Shown one piece after another: positions 8,499 to 16,266 of a stretch of 64,000 nt of DNA. The notes beneath the pieces are model-generated. The model ran no database searches, was not told where the DNA came from, and saw only the letters and a list, made by a program, of their open reading frames with translations. Source of the stretch: Marinobacterium ramblicola. Its GTDB lineage: Bacteria; Pseudomonadota; Gammaproteobacteria; Pseudomonadales; Balneatricaceae. Where the stretch lies: NCBI RefSeq assembly GCF_019084545.1, contig NZ_JAHREP010000009.1:102776-166775 (forward strand), written 5' to 3'. Every line of letters begins with the position of its first letter. Position 1 is the first letter of the stretch. A program made the position numbers and the translations under genes.

Positions 8499-9638
8499 CT
8501 ACGCTGCCTGCTTCCGCTGTAGATGAACCAACACTTCGTAATGTTGGGTGTGCGGAAACAGATCGAACCCCTGAACACAGACAGCCTTGTAGTTATCCAG
8601 GCAGTCCAAATCGCCGATCAGCGTCTGGGCGTTGCAACTGGAGTAGATCAGATTTGGTACTCTGCTGGCGTTGATCAACGAGCATAACTCGGCCCCTACC
8701 CCTCTGCGGGGTGGGTTCATGATGATCAGTTCGGGGAACTGTGTTGATGTAGCCTGCAGAGCGGTAGCATCGAAGGCCGAGAACAGTACGCTCTGCTCAT
8801 AGCCCAACCGTCGGGCGCTGGCCTGGGCACAGCGGATCGCCTCGGGCTCTATCTCAATGCCCATCAGGTTGACGCCCTCCTGCAGGCAGTGCAGACCAAA
8901 ACCACCGACGCCGCAGAACAGATCCCATATGCGTTTTGCCCGGGTGTTAGTCACCCAGGTCGCAGCGGTTTTGTATAGCTGTGCCGCCAACTTCGGGTTG
9001 GTCTGAAAGAAGCTCTTTGGACGAATAGCCAGCGGGATACCGTTAAACACCTCTACGATATGCTGCTTTTCGGTTAGGAAAATCTCCTCGTCACCCTCCA
9101 ATATGGCCATATGCACCGGTTGAATGTTCACACTGACCACCTGGATCGCCGGGAACCTGGTCAATAGCTCAGGCAGGATGTGCTGAACTCGCTCTATCGC
9201 GCTGTCGCTGCGCAACACGAAACGCAGCATGAACGAATTTTCCGCCAGGCTTTGGGTCAGCAGCACGAATTTGAGTTCACCCTTTTTCTTCTGAATCTGA
9301 TACGGCGGTATCCCCGCGCGTTGAATGAAGCGCGGCAAAGCGGTGAGAATCTCCGTCATCGCCTCAGTGTACAGCGGACAGTCCACCAGGCTGACCGGCT
9401 CTCCGTTTGGTCCCAGGATACCCAAAATGGGTGCATGGGCAGCGCCCAACGCGACCATTTTCGCCTTGTTGCGAAAGCCCTGCTTCTCACCAACGACGAA
9501 CGGCAGCCACTGATCGACGGCTCGATCACCAAACAGGTTTTGTAGATGAAGTTGTTTATTCTCTACCTGTTGCAGGTAGGGTGTTGCAAGTTGGTCGCAG
9601 GAGCGACACTGGCCAGAGGTGAAATGGATGCAATGCAT
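8499..9638 (-). CDS. rlmC: 23S rRNA (uracil-747-C5)-methyltransferase RlmC
   Basis: RlmC methylates U747 of 23S rRNA using SAM. The 379-residue protein matches the usual RlmC length. Iron-sulfur cysteines are visible at residues 3, 11 and 14 (MHCIHFTSGQCRSC) plus VDCPLY further on. The SAM motif is DLFCGVGGFGLHCL, followed by the motif-IV-like MNPPRRGVG, and the catalytic cysteine sits in YSSCNAQTL. Absence of an N-terminal TRAM domain separates it from RlmD. The gene stands alone, with about 170 bases to the divergent puuC start. Confidence 0.9.
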   Translation of the reverse strand: MHCIHFTSGQCRSCDQLATPYLQQVENKQLHLQNLFGDRAVDQWLPFVVGEKQGFRNKAKMVALGAAHAPILGILGPNGEPVSLVDCPLYTEAMTEILTALPRFIQRAGIPPYQIQKKKGELKFVLLTQSLAENSFMLRFVLRSDSAIERVQHILPELLTRFPAIQVVSVNIQPVHMAILEGDEEIFLTEKQHIVEVFNGIPLAIRPKSFFQTNPKLAAQLYKTAATWVTNTRAKRIWDLFCGVGGFGLHCLQEGVNLMGIEIEPEAIRCAQASARRLGYEQSVLFSAFDATALQATSTQFPELIIMNPPRRGVGAELCSLINASRVPNLIYSSCNAQTLIGDLDCLDNYKAVCVQGFDLFPHTQHYEVLVHLQRKQAA

Positions 9639-9827
9639 GGCGCATCTCGGAAAAATCGCTATTTTAGGTTTTTCTTTGATAGCTGCAAGATATCCGTTGA
9701 TTGTCTAAACAGGCCCTTCCTCCGCATGAAATTGACCCGTTACTTGATACGCGTCATGCCCTGTTCCGGTCCCCGTCAGGCATCCGGTCTAGAATGTTTT
9801 AGAGATTGGCATATCCAGATGTTCGTA

Positions 9828-9875
9828 TCTGGCGAGTAGAGTCTTTAACGGCTTGGCGAGAAGAGTCTTAAACGG
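9828..9875. promoter_or_regulatory. two adjacent imperfect 24-bp direct repeats upstream of the Spy-like gene
   Basis: Units 9828-9851 and 9852-9875 share the core GGCGAG-AGAGTCTT-AACGG, with four mismatches over 24 bases. The second unit ends 14 bases before the ATG at 9890, and its last bases run into the ribosome site GGAGG. Phased direct repeats of this size suit a response-regulator site, but a simple duplication is equally possible. Confidence 0.5.
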
Positions 9876-9889
9876 AGGAACGCTGAACG

Positions 9890-10468
9890 ATGAAATCTAA
9901 TCAGTTGAAACCTGTCGGGCTTGCAGTGGCACTGGCAATAACCCTATTCGGCGCCTCTTCTACAGCGTCCGCCCACGGGACCGGCATGATGTCCGGTCCG
10001 ATGATGGAGTATGACGGTTCCGATATGCGCAACTGGCAGTCGCATGGATATGGCATGGGCGCGGGTATGGGCTATGGAATGGGTTACGGCTCGATGATGG
10101 GGCCCGGAATGATGGGACCGGGCATGATGGGCTCAGGGATGATGTACGGTTACGGCAGTATGGGTCCCGCGCTCGATCTGAGCAGTGACCAGCAACAGAA
10201 GATGCTGCAGATCCACCAGGAGTTGCATGAGAAAAACTGGGCTCTGATGGGCAAGATGTACGATGAGTCTGCCAAGCTTCGGCAGATGTTTTTCTCCGAT
10301 CACCGGGATCCGAAGGCGATCGGTGAGCAACAGCAGCGGGTATTCGACCTGCAGCGTCAGATGACCGAAGCCTGGATCAATGCTCAGAACCGCACGGAAG
10401 CGATCCTGACAGCCGAGCAAAAAGAGAAACTGAAGCAATCCGGCTGGCCCGGCATGATGGGCTGGTAG
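9890..10468 (+). CDS. periplasmic Spy/CpxP-like protein with Met/Gly-rich region
   Basis: This 192-residue exported protein has a signal peptide (residues 1-28, hydrophobic core VGLAVALAITLFGA, cleavage near ASA-HG). The central region, about residues 30-90, is very rich in Met and Gly, with repeats of the type GPGMMGPGMMGSGMM. A helical C-terminal half carries the LTxxQ-type motifs LSSDQQQKM and LTAEQKEKL. Spy/CpxP/ZraP-type proteins act as periplasmic chaperones or metal-stress sensors. The methionines plus a few histidines suggest soft-metal (Cu, Ag) binding, which is inference. The ribosome site GGAGG precedes the ATG. A hairpin follows the stop. Confidence 0.8.
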   Translation: MKSNQLKPVGLAVALAITLFGASSTASAHGTGMMSGPMMEYDGSDMRNWQSHGYGMGAGMGYGMGYGSMMGPGMMGPGMMGSGMMYGYGSMGPALDLSSDQQQKMLQIHQELHEKNWALMGKMYDESAKLRQMFFSDHRDPKAIGEQQQRVFDLQRQMTEAWINAQNRTEAILTAEQKEKLKQSGWPGMMGW

Positions 10469-10479
10469 GTACGGTGCAA

Positions 10480-10501
10480 GTCGGCGGCTATTGCCGCCGA
10501 C
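10480..10501. terminator. hairpin after the Spy-like gene
   Basis: A 9-bp stem GTCGGCGGC / GCCGCCGAC with loop TATT lies 11 bases after the stop of the Spy-like gene and before the 3' end of the converging regulator. There is no T-run, so it is at best a Rho-assisted or bidirectional terminator. Confidence 0.5.
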
Positions 10502-10542
10502 CTGGCGGCCATTGATAACCTCATATGTACCTGAGAGTCAGC

Positions 10543-11508
10543 TCATTCAGGCGCGAAACGCACTCGATATTCGCCCGGTGACAGGCCAACAACTCTCACA
10601 AAGATCTTTCGAAACGCGCCCGGATCCTTGTACCCGACGTCCCAGGCGACACTCTCGACCGACTGCCGACTAAACCGCAACAAATCCTGCGCCCTTCCTA
10701 CCCTGAGCCGCTGGCAATACTCCGAAGTGGTCATCCCCGTTGCTTTTTGAAATCTGCGTTGAAAGGTGCGCGCCTGCAGCCCGGCTATATCCGCAAGCCG
10801 GTCCAGGGCAATCTCTTGTGCTTCGGTCGCCTGCAACCAGTGCTGCACCTTGAGGATCGCCCTGTCACCGTGCATCAGTCTGGGCGAAAAAACGCTGTAA
10901 TAGCGCTGCTCCCGTCCCGGCGGATCGACCAGCAAGGTACGCGCGGTCTTGATCATCACGCCCGGCCCCAGGAACCGGTCCAGCAATTTCAGTCCCAGAT
11001 CCGTCCAGGCCATCACGCCGCCTGCGGTCATTATGTCGCCATCATCGATGATAAGACGGTCGATATCGAGGCTCACCTTCGGGAATCGCTGTTGAAATAG
11101 CTCTTCGTAGTTCCAGTGGGTAGTCACCGTGCGGCCATCCAGCAAGCCGCTTTCCGCCAGCACAAACGCACCGGCACAAACTGAGGCCAGCGCTCCTCCG
11201 GCTCGGTGGTGCTGCCGCAGCCATTCGGCAAATCGGGCGGCAGTAGCGATCGGCACGGGTTCTTCTAGACTAGGGGGTATAACCAGCATATCCGGAGAAC
11301 CCGATAGTCCGGGCGCGGTATCGAAACAGCGAGCGATAGGAGCACCGGCGCTCTCCTGCTGCCAATGACTGACCCGGATCGGCCCGCCCGAGCCGGGTTC
11401 AACGAAACGGTTGCCGATCTCAAACAGGTCGGTCAGTCCAAGTACGGCCGAACGCAGAACGCCCGGATACAGCAGCAACCCTATTTCAACCGGAAGGCCT
11501 GGGTTCAT
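10543..11508 (-). CDS. GlxA-type AraC-family transcriptional regulator (DJ-1/PfpI + HTH)
   Basis: This 321-residue regulator combines an N-terminal class-I glutamine-amidotransferase-like (DJ-1/PfpI) domain, about residues 8-190, with a C-terminal AraC helix-turn-helix domain, about 215-315. The nucleophile-elbow-like ASVCAGAFVLAESGLL and VTTHWNYEELF are typical of GlxA regulators. LADIAGLQARTFQRRFQKATG and VAWDVGYKDPGAFRKIF are the two HTH units. It is divergent from an isochorismatase-family gene 143 bases away and probably controls it. Ligand unknown; characterised relatives respond to arginine, carnitine or glycine betaine. Confidence 0.85.
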   Translation of the reverse strand: MNPGLPVEIGLLLYPGVLRSAVLGLTDLFEIGNRFVEPGSGGPIRVSHWQQESAGAPIARCFDTAPGLSGSPDMLVIPPSLEEPVPIATAARFAEWLRQHHRAGGALASVCAGAFVLAESGLLDGRTVTTHWNYEELFQQRFPKVSLDIDRLIIDDGDIMTAGGVMAWTDLGLKLLDRFLGPGVMIKTARTLLVDPPGREQRYYSVFSPRLMHGDRAILKVQHWLQATEAQEIALDRLADIAGLQARTFQRRFQKATGMTTSEYCQRLRVGRAQDLLRFSRQSVESVAWDVGYKDPGAFRKIFVRVVGLSPGEYRVRFAPE

Positions 11509-11651
11509 TTGTCGCTATCGCCCCTTATTATGTCAATTTAGACAATGGGCAGCATCGCGATCGAGGCGGAATATGTCAATCCATACCGATGCGCGGTATG
11601 TCGCTGCGTTGGCAGCAGCGGATAACCCTTACTCAATATGAGATCAGTATC
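11509..11651. promoter_or_regulatory. divergent promoter region, GlxA-type regulator / isochorismatase
   Basis: This 143-base spacer lies between divergent genes and holds an AT-rich element TTATTATGTCAATTTAGACAATG at about 11526-11545. It contains the inverted pair TGTC-N8-GACA, which could be the regulator's operator or overlap the promoter. No experimental basis is available. Confidence 0.35.
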
Positions 11652-12203
11652 ATGAGCAAACGCGCCGTTATCGTGGTTGATATCCAGAATGAATATTTCC
11701 CCCCTGCCGGCAAGCTACCCTTGCAGGGTGTCGAAGCTGCTGCCGCCAATGCGGCCAGGGTGATCGAGGCCTCCCGCGCCAGAGGCGACCTGGTGATCCA
11801 TATCCGGCACGAATCGCCTACGCCCGGCGCCACCTATTTCGCGCCGGGCACAGCGGCGGTGGATATACATCCTATGGTCAAACCACTGGAGGGCGAACCA
11901 GTACTCATCAAACACTATCCCAACGCCTTTCGTGGCACCGACCTGCAGGAACTGATCGATGCAGAAGGAATTAGCGATACGGTGGTCTTCGGCTCGATGA
12001 GCCATATGTGCATCGACGCCACCAGCCGTGCTGCGTTCGACTTTGGCTACGACACCACGATCATCCATGACGCCTGCGCGACGATGGATCTGGAGTTCAA
12101 TGGCACGAGGGCACCTGCAGCACAGGTACATGCGGCGTTTATGAGCGCGCTGGCCTTTCGATACGGCAAAGTGACGACGGCGGAGGAGTTCCTCGCCGGT
12201 TGA
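11652..12203 (+). CDS. isochorismatase/cysteine hydrolase family protein
   Basis: This 183-residue cysteine hydrolase has the family's triad visible: Asp in VVDIQNEYF near residue 10, Lys in LIKHYPNAF and Cys in MSHMCIDATSRAAFDFGYD, with a cis-peptide-like VVFGSMS before it. Family members hydrolyse nicotinamide, isochorismate, ureidoacrylate or N-carbamoyl amides. The motif around the Cys is common in uncharacterised members. The frame continues upstream to 11589, but the ATG at 11652 places the Asp motif at the expected distance. It is probably regulated by the divergent GlxA-type gene. Confidence 0.8.
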   Translation: MSKRAVIVVDIQNEYFPPAGKLPLQGVEAAAANAARVIEASRARGDLVIHIRHESPTPGATYFAPGTAAVDIHPMVKPLEGEPVLIKHYPNAFRGTDLQELIDAEGISDTVVFGSMSHMCIDATSRAAFDFGYDTTIIHDACATMDLEFNGTRAPAAQVHAAFMSALAFRYGKVTTAEEFLAG

Positions 12204-12507
12204 TCGTTTAGTGGGGATCCGAGCCGAGGATAATGTCTGACCAGAGTGGCGGCCACCGACTGCGGTTTGTTGGCTGGGGTTTGCTGACTGACAGACCGCC
12301 GTGCAGGTCAGGCTGCACGTTCCAGCGCTTGCGCCTCCATCAGGTCGACGTCCTACTGGCCAAACCCGCATATAGACTTTGCTTAGCCCGAAGTTGCCGC
12401 CTATTTGCCCAAATGGCCAACGCACCTCCCGCCTGTACCTCAGGATTAGTTGACAGCGGGATGTGCGTTGGTTCACCAACAGCCTTGGTTAGTCGGAATA
12501 AAATGAG
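12204..12507. other. intergenic region with no supportable gene
   Basis: This 304-base stretch separates the isochorismatase from the accessory two-gene unit. A 92-codon plus-strand frame (12233-12511) has an Arg/Cys-rich, family-less translation and no ribosome site. A weak 6-bp hairpin GTGCAG / CTGCAC is at about 12301-12318. I see no RNA gene or terminator I would defend. Confidence 0.4.
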
Positions 12508-12771
12508 TTAGAAAACGCATTTCGCTTTCGAATTAACTTGGAACTCAAGGTCTAAGCCCAAGTTATCGATAACGGTTTCGAACGCATCACGTACGTCACC
12601 AATGCCTCCAGCTCCCGTGTATTTAATCCGCTTGTTGCAGGTGCCATCTTCACCGAAACCGCATGAGGTGTTCACGAATATGTTGTAGCCCCTGAGGCGT
12701 TCATATACATCCTGGCAACTCTGGATGCTTCGATCAGCACCTGTGAGCATGGAATTATAGTATTTAGTCAT
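12508..12771 (-). CDS. small uncharacterised protein with four cysteines, partner of the upstream pore-former-like gene
   Basis: This 87-residue soluble protein is of no family I recognise. The start ATG at 12771 has a good ribosome site, AGAGG seven bases upstream. It begins 33 bases after the stop of the 482-residue gene on the same strand, so the two form a likely operon. Cysteines occur at residues 19, 37, 45 and 85, with a Gly/Thr-rich middle (GFGEDGTCNKRIKYTGAGG). There is no signal peptide and no membrane segment. Base composition is AT-richer than the surroundings, like its partner. It could be an immunity, chaperone or accessory factor, which is context inference only. Confidence 0.55.
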   Translation of the reverse strand: MTKYYNSMLTGADRSIQSCQDVYERLRGYNIFVNTSCGFGEDGTCNKRIKYTGAGGIGDVRDAFETVIDNLGLDLEFQVNSKAKCVF

Positions 12772-12804
12772 GCGATAGCCTCTTCCATATCGACGTACAT
12801 ACCG

Positions 12805-14253
12805 TCAGAACTGGTAGTTCGCCGCGTCAACATAATAAATATCAACGGTCCAATTACAGCCGCGGTCGTATTCTGACTTCACATGGACCTGGGCTCCGCT
12901 TTCGAGAATTATCTGATCACTCGCCTTGTACCAGCTCCCATTTGAACCATCTTGCCAATTTGAATGTACCTCCCAACCGACTATGAGCCTGCTCTGGTCA
13001 GGTTCGAAGACAAAGGTATGTTCGCGGAATCCAATGTGCCATTTCTCACTATAGTGTTGTGAGCTGGACTGTATATTGACCGCTTCGCTCTGTGGGTACT
13101 TGCTAAAACCGTATAGCCAGACCTGCACTCCTTTTCCTTCGTCAATGATATGGTCCTTCGCAGGCTCGCCTTTCTGTTTCTCCTTTACCTTGAAGTAAAA
13201 ATCCTGACGTGCGAGGACGTCATTAAGATCAGCCAGCAACACCGTCGCTTGTTTTGCAAGCGTTGCTCGTATCTCCGCGTCGGTAGGTAGGGTGCCTGTA
13301 CTGGCCATGACATCCGAATTAAACCGCGTCACATCCTCTTCAAATTGTTTTTGGTATACATCCGGGATTGAGTTGAAGCCGTCCAGAATTTCCCAGCGCT
13401 TCATATAAAGAACTGATAGCTCAGCAAAGACTGCCGGGTCAATTGGTACCTCCGGTGAGAAATTCGGGTCAAGCGTGCTGAAGTGGAAGAGCTTCGCCTG
13501 CACAGGGATTCCTGTCTCGTGTTCAGTGAACCACTGTAATGCGCCCAAAACGGATTCAGGTGTCCAGGGACCAACAGGCGGTGTGCCGACGTACCCTACC
13601 ATTTCGACCCAGACGTCGACCTCCATGTCCGCCTCTTTCGCTGCCCGTTCAAAAGCGACGCTACCCTCTACGCTGAAAACGTCAGGGGCGTCAGCTCCAA
13701 AGCTCGCCATAAACTTGTTCATGCTCTCTACCGATGTCGCATGGCACGTATAGACGGCATTAAAGCTAGAACCACGCTTACGGCCTGCAACGAAATAGTC
13801 ACCGTAGGTAGCACGGAACTTGTCCCTATCCGTAATGAGTTTTCCGGCTTCCTCGGTCAATTCATACGTTTCAGCTTCATCGTATTCGGAGTAGCTCGAC
13901 TCGAACTGTGCAACCAGCGAAACGTAAAGCTCGGACAGCTTAACTTGGGTTACGAACGATGATGAAGCACTGAGTGTAACGCCCTCCATGTTGTACGATC
14001 CCTTTGCCGAAGCACTGATCTCTTGCTGGAGTTCGCTTTCACTCTTGATGAACCGGTAGCGTGTAGTCGAGGATTTATTCTTCGCATCAATGAGCTCAGC
14101 CGGCTTGATAGCATTGGCACCTAGACTGCCGGTCACGGCGTTCAGTCCCGCGCCAATCTCGAAGCCATTGTTCCAACCGAGGCCCGAAATCACGGGGTCC
14201 AGGCGGGTCTGTGCGCTACTTGTTATAGCGGGAATTAACGATTGGGTATTCAT
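12805..14253 (-). CDS. uncharacterised 482-residue protein with MACPF/pore-former-like features
   Basis: I do not recognise a firm family. The middle of the protein (about residues 65-220) has two stretches of alternating polar/apolar residues rich in Ser, Thr and Gly (around 75-118 and 190-220). They flank YGDYFVAG at 150-157, which sits where MACPF proteins carry their Tyr/Trp-Gly-Thr-His-Tyr/Phe signature. A helical segment (about 265-365) follows. The C-terminal domain (about 375-482) is beta-rich with GWEVHSNWQDG and YDRGCNWTVDIYYV, resembling a lectin-like or lipid-binding sandwich. No Sec signal is present. The ribosome site GGAGG is strong. The base composition is AT-richer than neighbours, suggesting acquisition by transfer. 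Aerolysin-like or purely structural roles are alternatives. Confidence 0.6.
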   Translation of the reverse strand: MNTQSLIPAITSSAQTRLDPVISGLGWNNGFEIGAGLNAVTGSLGANAIKPAELIDAKNKSSTTRYRFIKSESELQQEISASAKGSYNMEGVTLSASSSFVTQVKLSELYVSLVAQFESSYSEYDEAETYELTEEAGKLITDRDKFRATYGDYFVAGRKRGSSFNAVYTCHATSVESMNKFMASFGADAPDVFSVEGSVAFERAAKEADMEVDVWVEMVGYVGTPPVGPWTPESVLGALQWFTEHETGIPVQAKLFHFSTLDPNFSPEVPIDPAVFAELSVLYMKRWEILDGFNSIPDVYQKQFEEDVTRFNSDVMASTGTLPTDAEIRATLAKQATVLLADLNDVLARQDFYFKVKEKQKGEPAKDHIIDEGKGVQVWLYGFSKYPQSEAVNIQSSSQHYSEKWHIGFREHTFVFEPDQSRLIVGWEVHSNWQDGSNGSWYKASDQIILESGAQVHVKSEYDRGCNWTVDIYYVDAANYQF

Positions 14254-14271
14254 GTTTTGTCCTCCTTGCCA

Positions 14272-14290
14272 TTGGTGTAAAAAACACCAA
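14272..14290. promoter_or_regulatory. inverted repeat upstream of the pore-former-like gene
   Basis: TTGGTGT-AAAAA-ACACCAA is a perfect 7-bp inverted repeat with a 5-base A-rich spacer, 19 bases upstream of the minus-strand ATG at 14253 and just upstream of its GGAGG. It could be an operator or a leader hairpin for the two-gene unit. Confidence 0.45.
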
Positions 14291-14755
14291 CACGTAGCGC
14301 TGCACGTGTGAAATCAAACGTGACAGCGCGGTTCCAGAGAAGCACTTACATCATTGAATACAAAGGAATTTCAGATGCAACAGCCATTCTCCTCCGCTGA
14401 AAACGAGCATGTGCGGTTGAATTCTGGGCTGCGGTGAAATTAAGCAGCCCAACGTCCGTACAATAAGGAGCTTGGTACACACCCGTAGAAAATGCCAACA
14501 CAATCCAAGGATTATGCCGACGTACAAAAGCTAGACATATGGCGAAGCTATTTGAGGATCCAATTGGTATTCCTGGACTCCGACCATTCCGATTGAACTA
14601 CTCCTGCTGACCGGCATGAATATGGGTAGCGAACCGATCCACCCGAGCGAAAGTTTAGAGGATAGAGGAAAGGTCCACGATATCGATTTCGAGATCTTTA
14701 AGCGTGTCCGCCGTCATCCAACAGGATAGGGTTTCATGATCAAGCCCAATCGTAA
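14291..14755. other. long intergenic region with only ORF remnants
   Basis: These 465 bases lie between the pore-former-like unit and the TPR gene. A short plus-strand frame from an ATG at 14492 (34 codons, ending at 14596) and an overlapping frame ending in FEIFKRVRRHPTG at about 14730 could be pieces of one frameshifted gene, but neither half resembles a family I know. AT-rich stretches near 14345-14370 may carry the promoter. No RNA gene seen. Confidence 0.35.
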
Positions 14756-15961
14756 TCAGACCGAGTGCTCCAGCGCTGATTCCTCCAACAGGTCAATCAG
14801 CATCCGCTCAACGTAACTTCCGCCTACTCCGATACGCTGCGCTGAGGTTATTGTTTTCAAGATCTCGGCCGCCTGCCGGTATTCGGATCGCTCGAAATGA
14901 CGGATGGCCGTGACCAGTTGCAGTGCCAAATCGCGATTGCTGTTCGGCTCTTGCTCTCGAATGTGCGCTTCGCAGCTTTCCAGTGCCGCCCGATCGCCCG
15001 TCGCGGCGTGTATACCCGCCACATGCAGGGCAATAAAGGGGTGCGAAAGCATCCCTTCGAATCGAGCGATCAACTCATCAACTGCCGGGCTTGAAGCAGA
15101 GATGACACCGGTTTTCAGATAGTCGCGAAGGAGAAATCCGCCGCAATCAGCCAGTGTCAGTACGGGGCCACAGGTCGTCGTCTCCGGCGCGCAGTAGCGC
15201 CGATACCGCGCCCAGGCCTGATCCCGTTGCCCCAGTTGCCACTCCGCCAGTGCAAGATGCCACTGCAGATGCCCATAGAGCGCGCCGCCTTCGGCAGACG
15301 CACGGTTCATATCAATCCAGCTGTTAATCAGCGCTACAGCCTGATCCGGCACCCCCAGATCATGCAGAATATGGGTATAACCGTGGATCGTGTAGAGGGA
15401 CTGGGGACGCAGTTTAAGTGCCCGTTCCTGAACCTTTCGCCCCTGGGCGGGATCACCTGCTTCGCTGATCGCAAAGCCGAGCCTTGCCAGGTACGCCCAA
15501 TCCTCGGAGAGTGTCGATTCGGATGCTTTGAGAATATCAAGGACGCGGGTGAGCTTCTCCGGGCCGCCATAGAAGATCAGATAACCACAGAGTTGAGAGA
15601 TGATCAGCAGATCGCCCGGATTAGCCGCAACATACTCCTGAGTCTGCTGCAGGTTGCCATAGGGATCTGTCAACAGACCTATCAGCACATCGATATGGCG
15701 CTGCTCCCAGGGCTCAGCCTGTTGGGCCAGCGCTTGCGCCTTAACTTTGAAACTTTCTGCCGCGGGGTCGTTGGTGTCCTTCGCCAGCATGTAGCGCGCC
15801 ACCATCGCCAAAGCGAAATTGGGATCCGTCTCCAGAGCGCGATCAAGTCGCTCGTTGGCGCCGGACTCAGAGCCTAGAATGAGATCTAACGCATCTAGGT
15901 AATCCTGCCCCGCTTGCTTGGAGGTTGTTGACAGGATGTTGCCTGGACGCGAATGAAGCAT
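14756..15961 (-). CDS. tetratricopeptide-repeat protein, TTC38-like
   Basis: This 401-residue all-helical protein has TPR-like units throughout, for example ANERLDRALETDPNFALA near residue 35, GRKVQERALKLRPQSLYTIH near 180 and QWHLALAEWQLGQRDQAWAR near 230. Overall layout resembles bacterial TTC38-type proteins, including the histidine-containing HGYTHILHDLGVPDQA. It is cytoplasmic with no signal peptide. The start ATG has AGAGGG eight bases upstream. TPR proteins mediate protein contacts, and no partner can be named. It is divergent from the lipoprotein gene at 16267. Confidence 0.7.
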   Translation of the reverse strand: MLHSRPGNILSTTSKQAGQDYLDALDLILGSESGANERLDRALETDPNFALAMVARYMLAKDTNDPAAESFKVKAQALAQQAEPWEQRHIDVLIGLLTDPYGNLQQTQEYVAANPGDLLIISQLCGYLIFYGGPEKLTRVLDILKASESTLSEDWAYLARLGFAISEAGDPAQGRKVQERALKLRPQSLYTIHGYTHILHDLGVPDQAVALINSWIDMNRASAEGGALYGHLQWHLALAEWQLGQRDQAWARYRRYCAPETTTCGPVLTLADCGGFLLRDYLKTGVISASSPAVDELIARFEGMLSHPFIALHVAGIHAATGDRAALESCEAHIREQEPNSNRDLALQLVTAIRHFERSEYRQAAEILKTITSAQRIGVGGSYVERMLIDLLEESALEHSV

Positions 15962-16266
15962 CGATTAACCCTCTGCTGTCAGGACCGGGCTTGCCCTGAT
16001 CATCTTTTCAGAGATAACAGTTTAGCCGCGATCCCACGAAACACCTTATCGCTCCAGGGATTGACCGGCAGGAGAAACCAGCGCCCCCTGATTAACAGAA
16101 TCCTTGGTGAGAAGTGGCGAAGTCAGTCAGTTCCGACAATATTTATGGCGTATGACGACCGGACTCTTTAAGCGTCCATCCAGCGCCATTGCATCCCTTT
16201 AACCAAGTGAAGTTGTCAAAGGGGATAGGTGTGAACGGAATACCAGAGCGCTGCGCCTTCATCCCC
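15962..16266. promoter_or_regulatory. divergent intergenic region, TPR gene / lipoprotein
   Basis: About 305 bases lie between the TPR gene start and the preferred lipoprotein start. It must hold both promoters. A TTG-initiated extension of the lipoprotein frame reaches 16189 but has no ribosome site and would bury the signal peptide, so it is not used. No further structure noted. Confidence 0.35.

Noticed and set aside
12233..12511. 92-codon plus-strand ORF
   Set aside because: No ribosome site, no family similarity, and low-complexity Arg/Cys composition; treated as intergenic.
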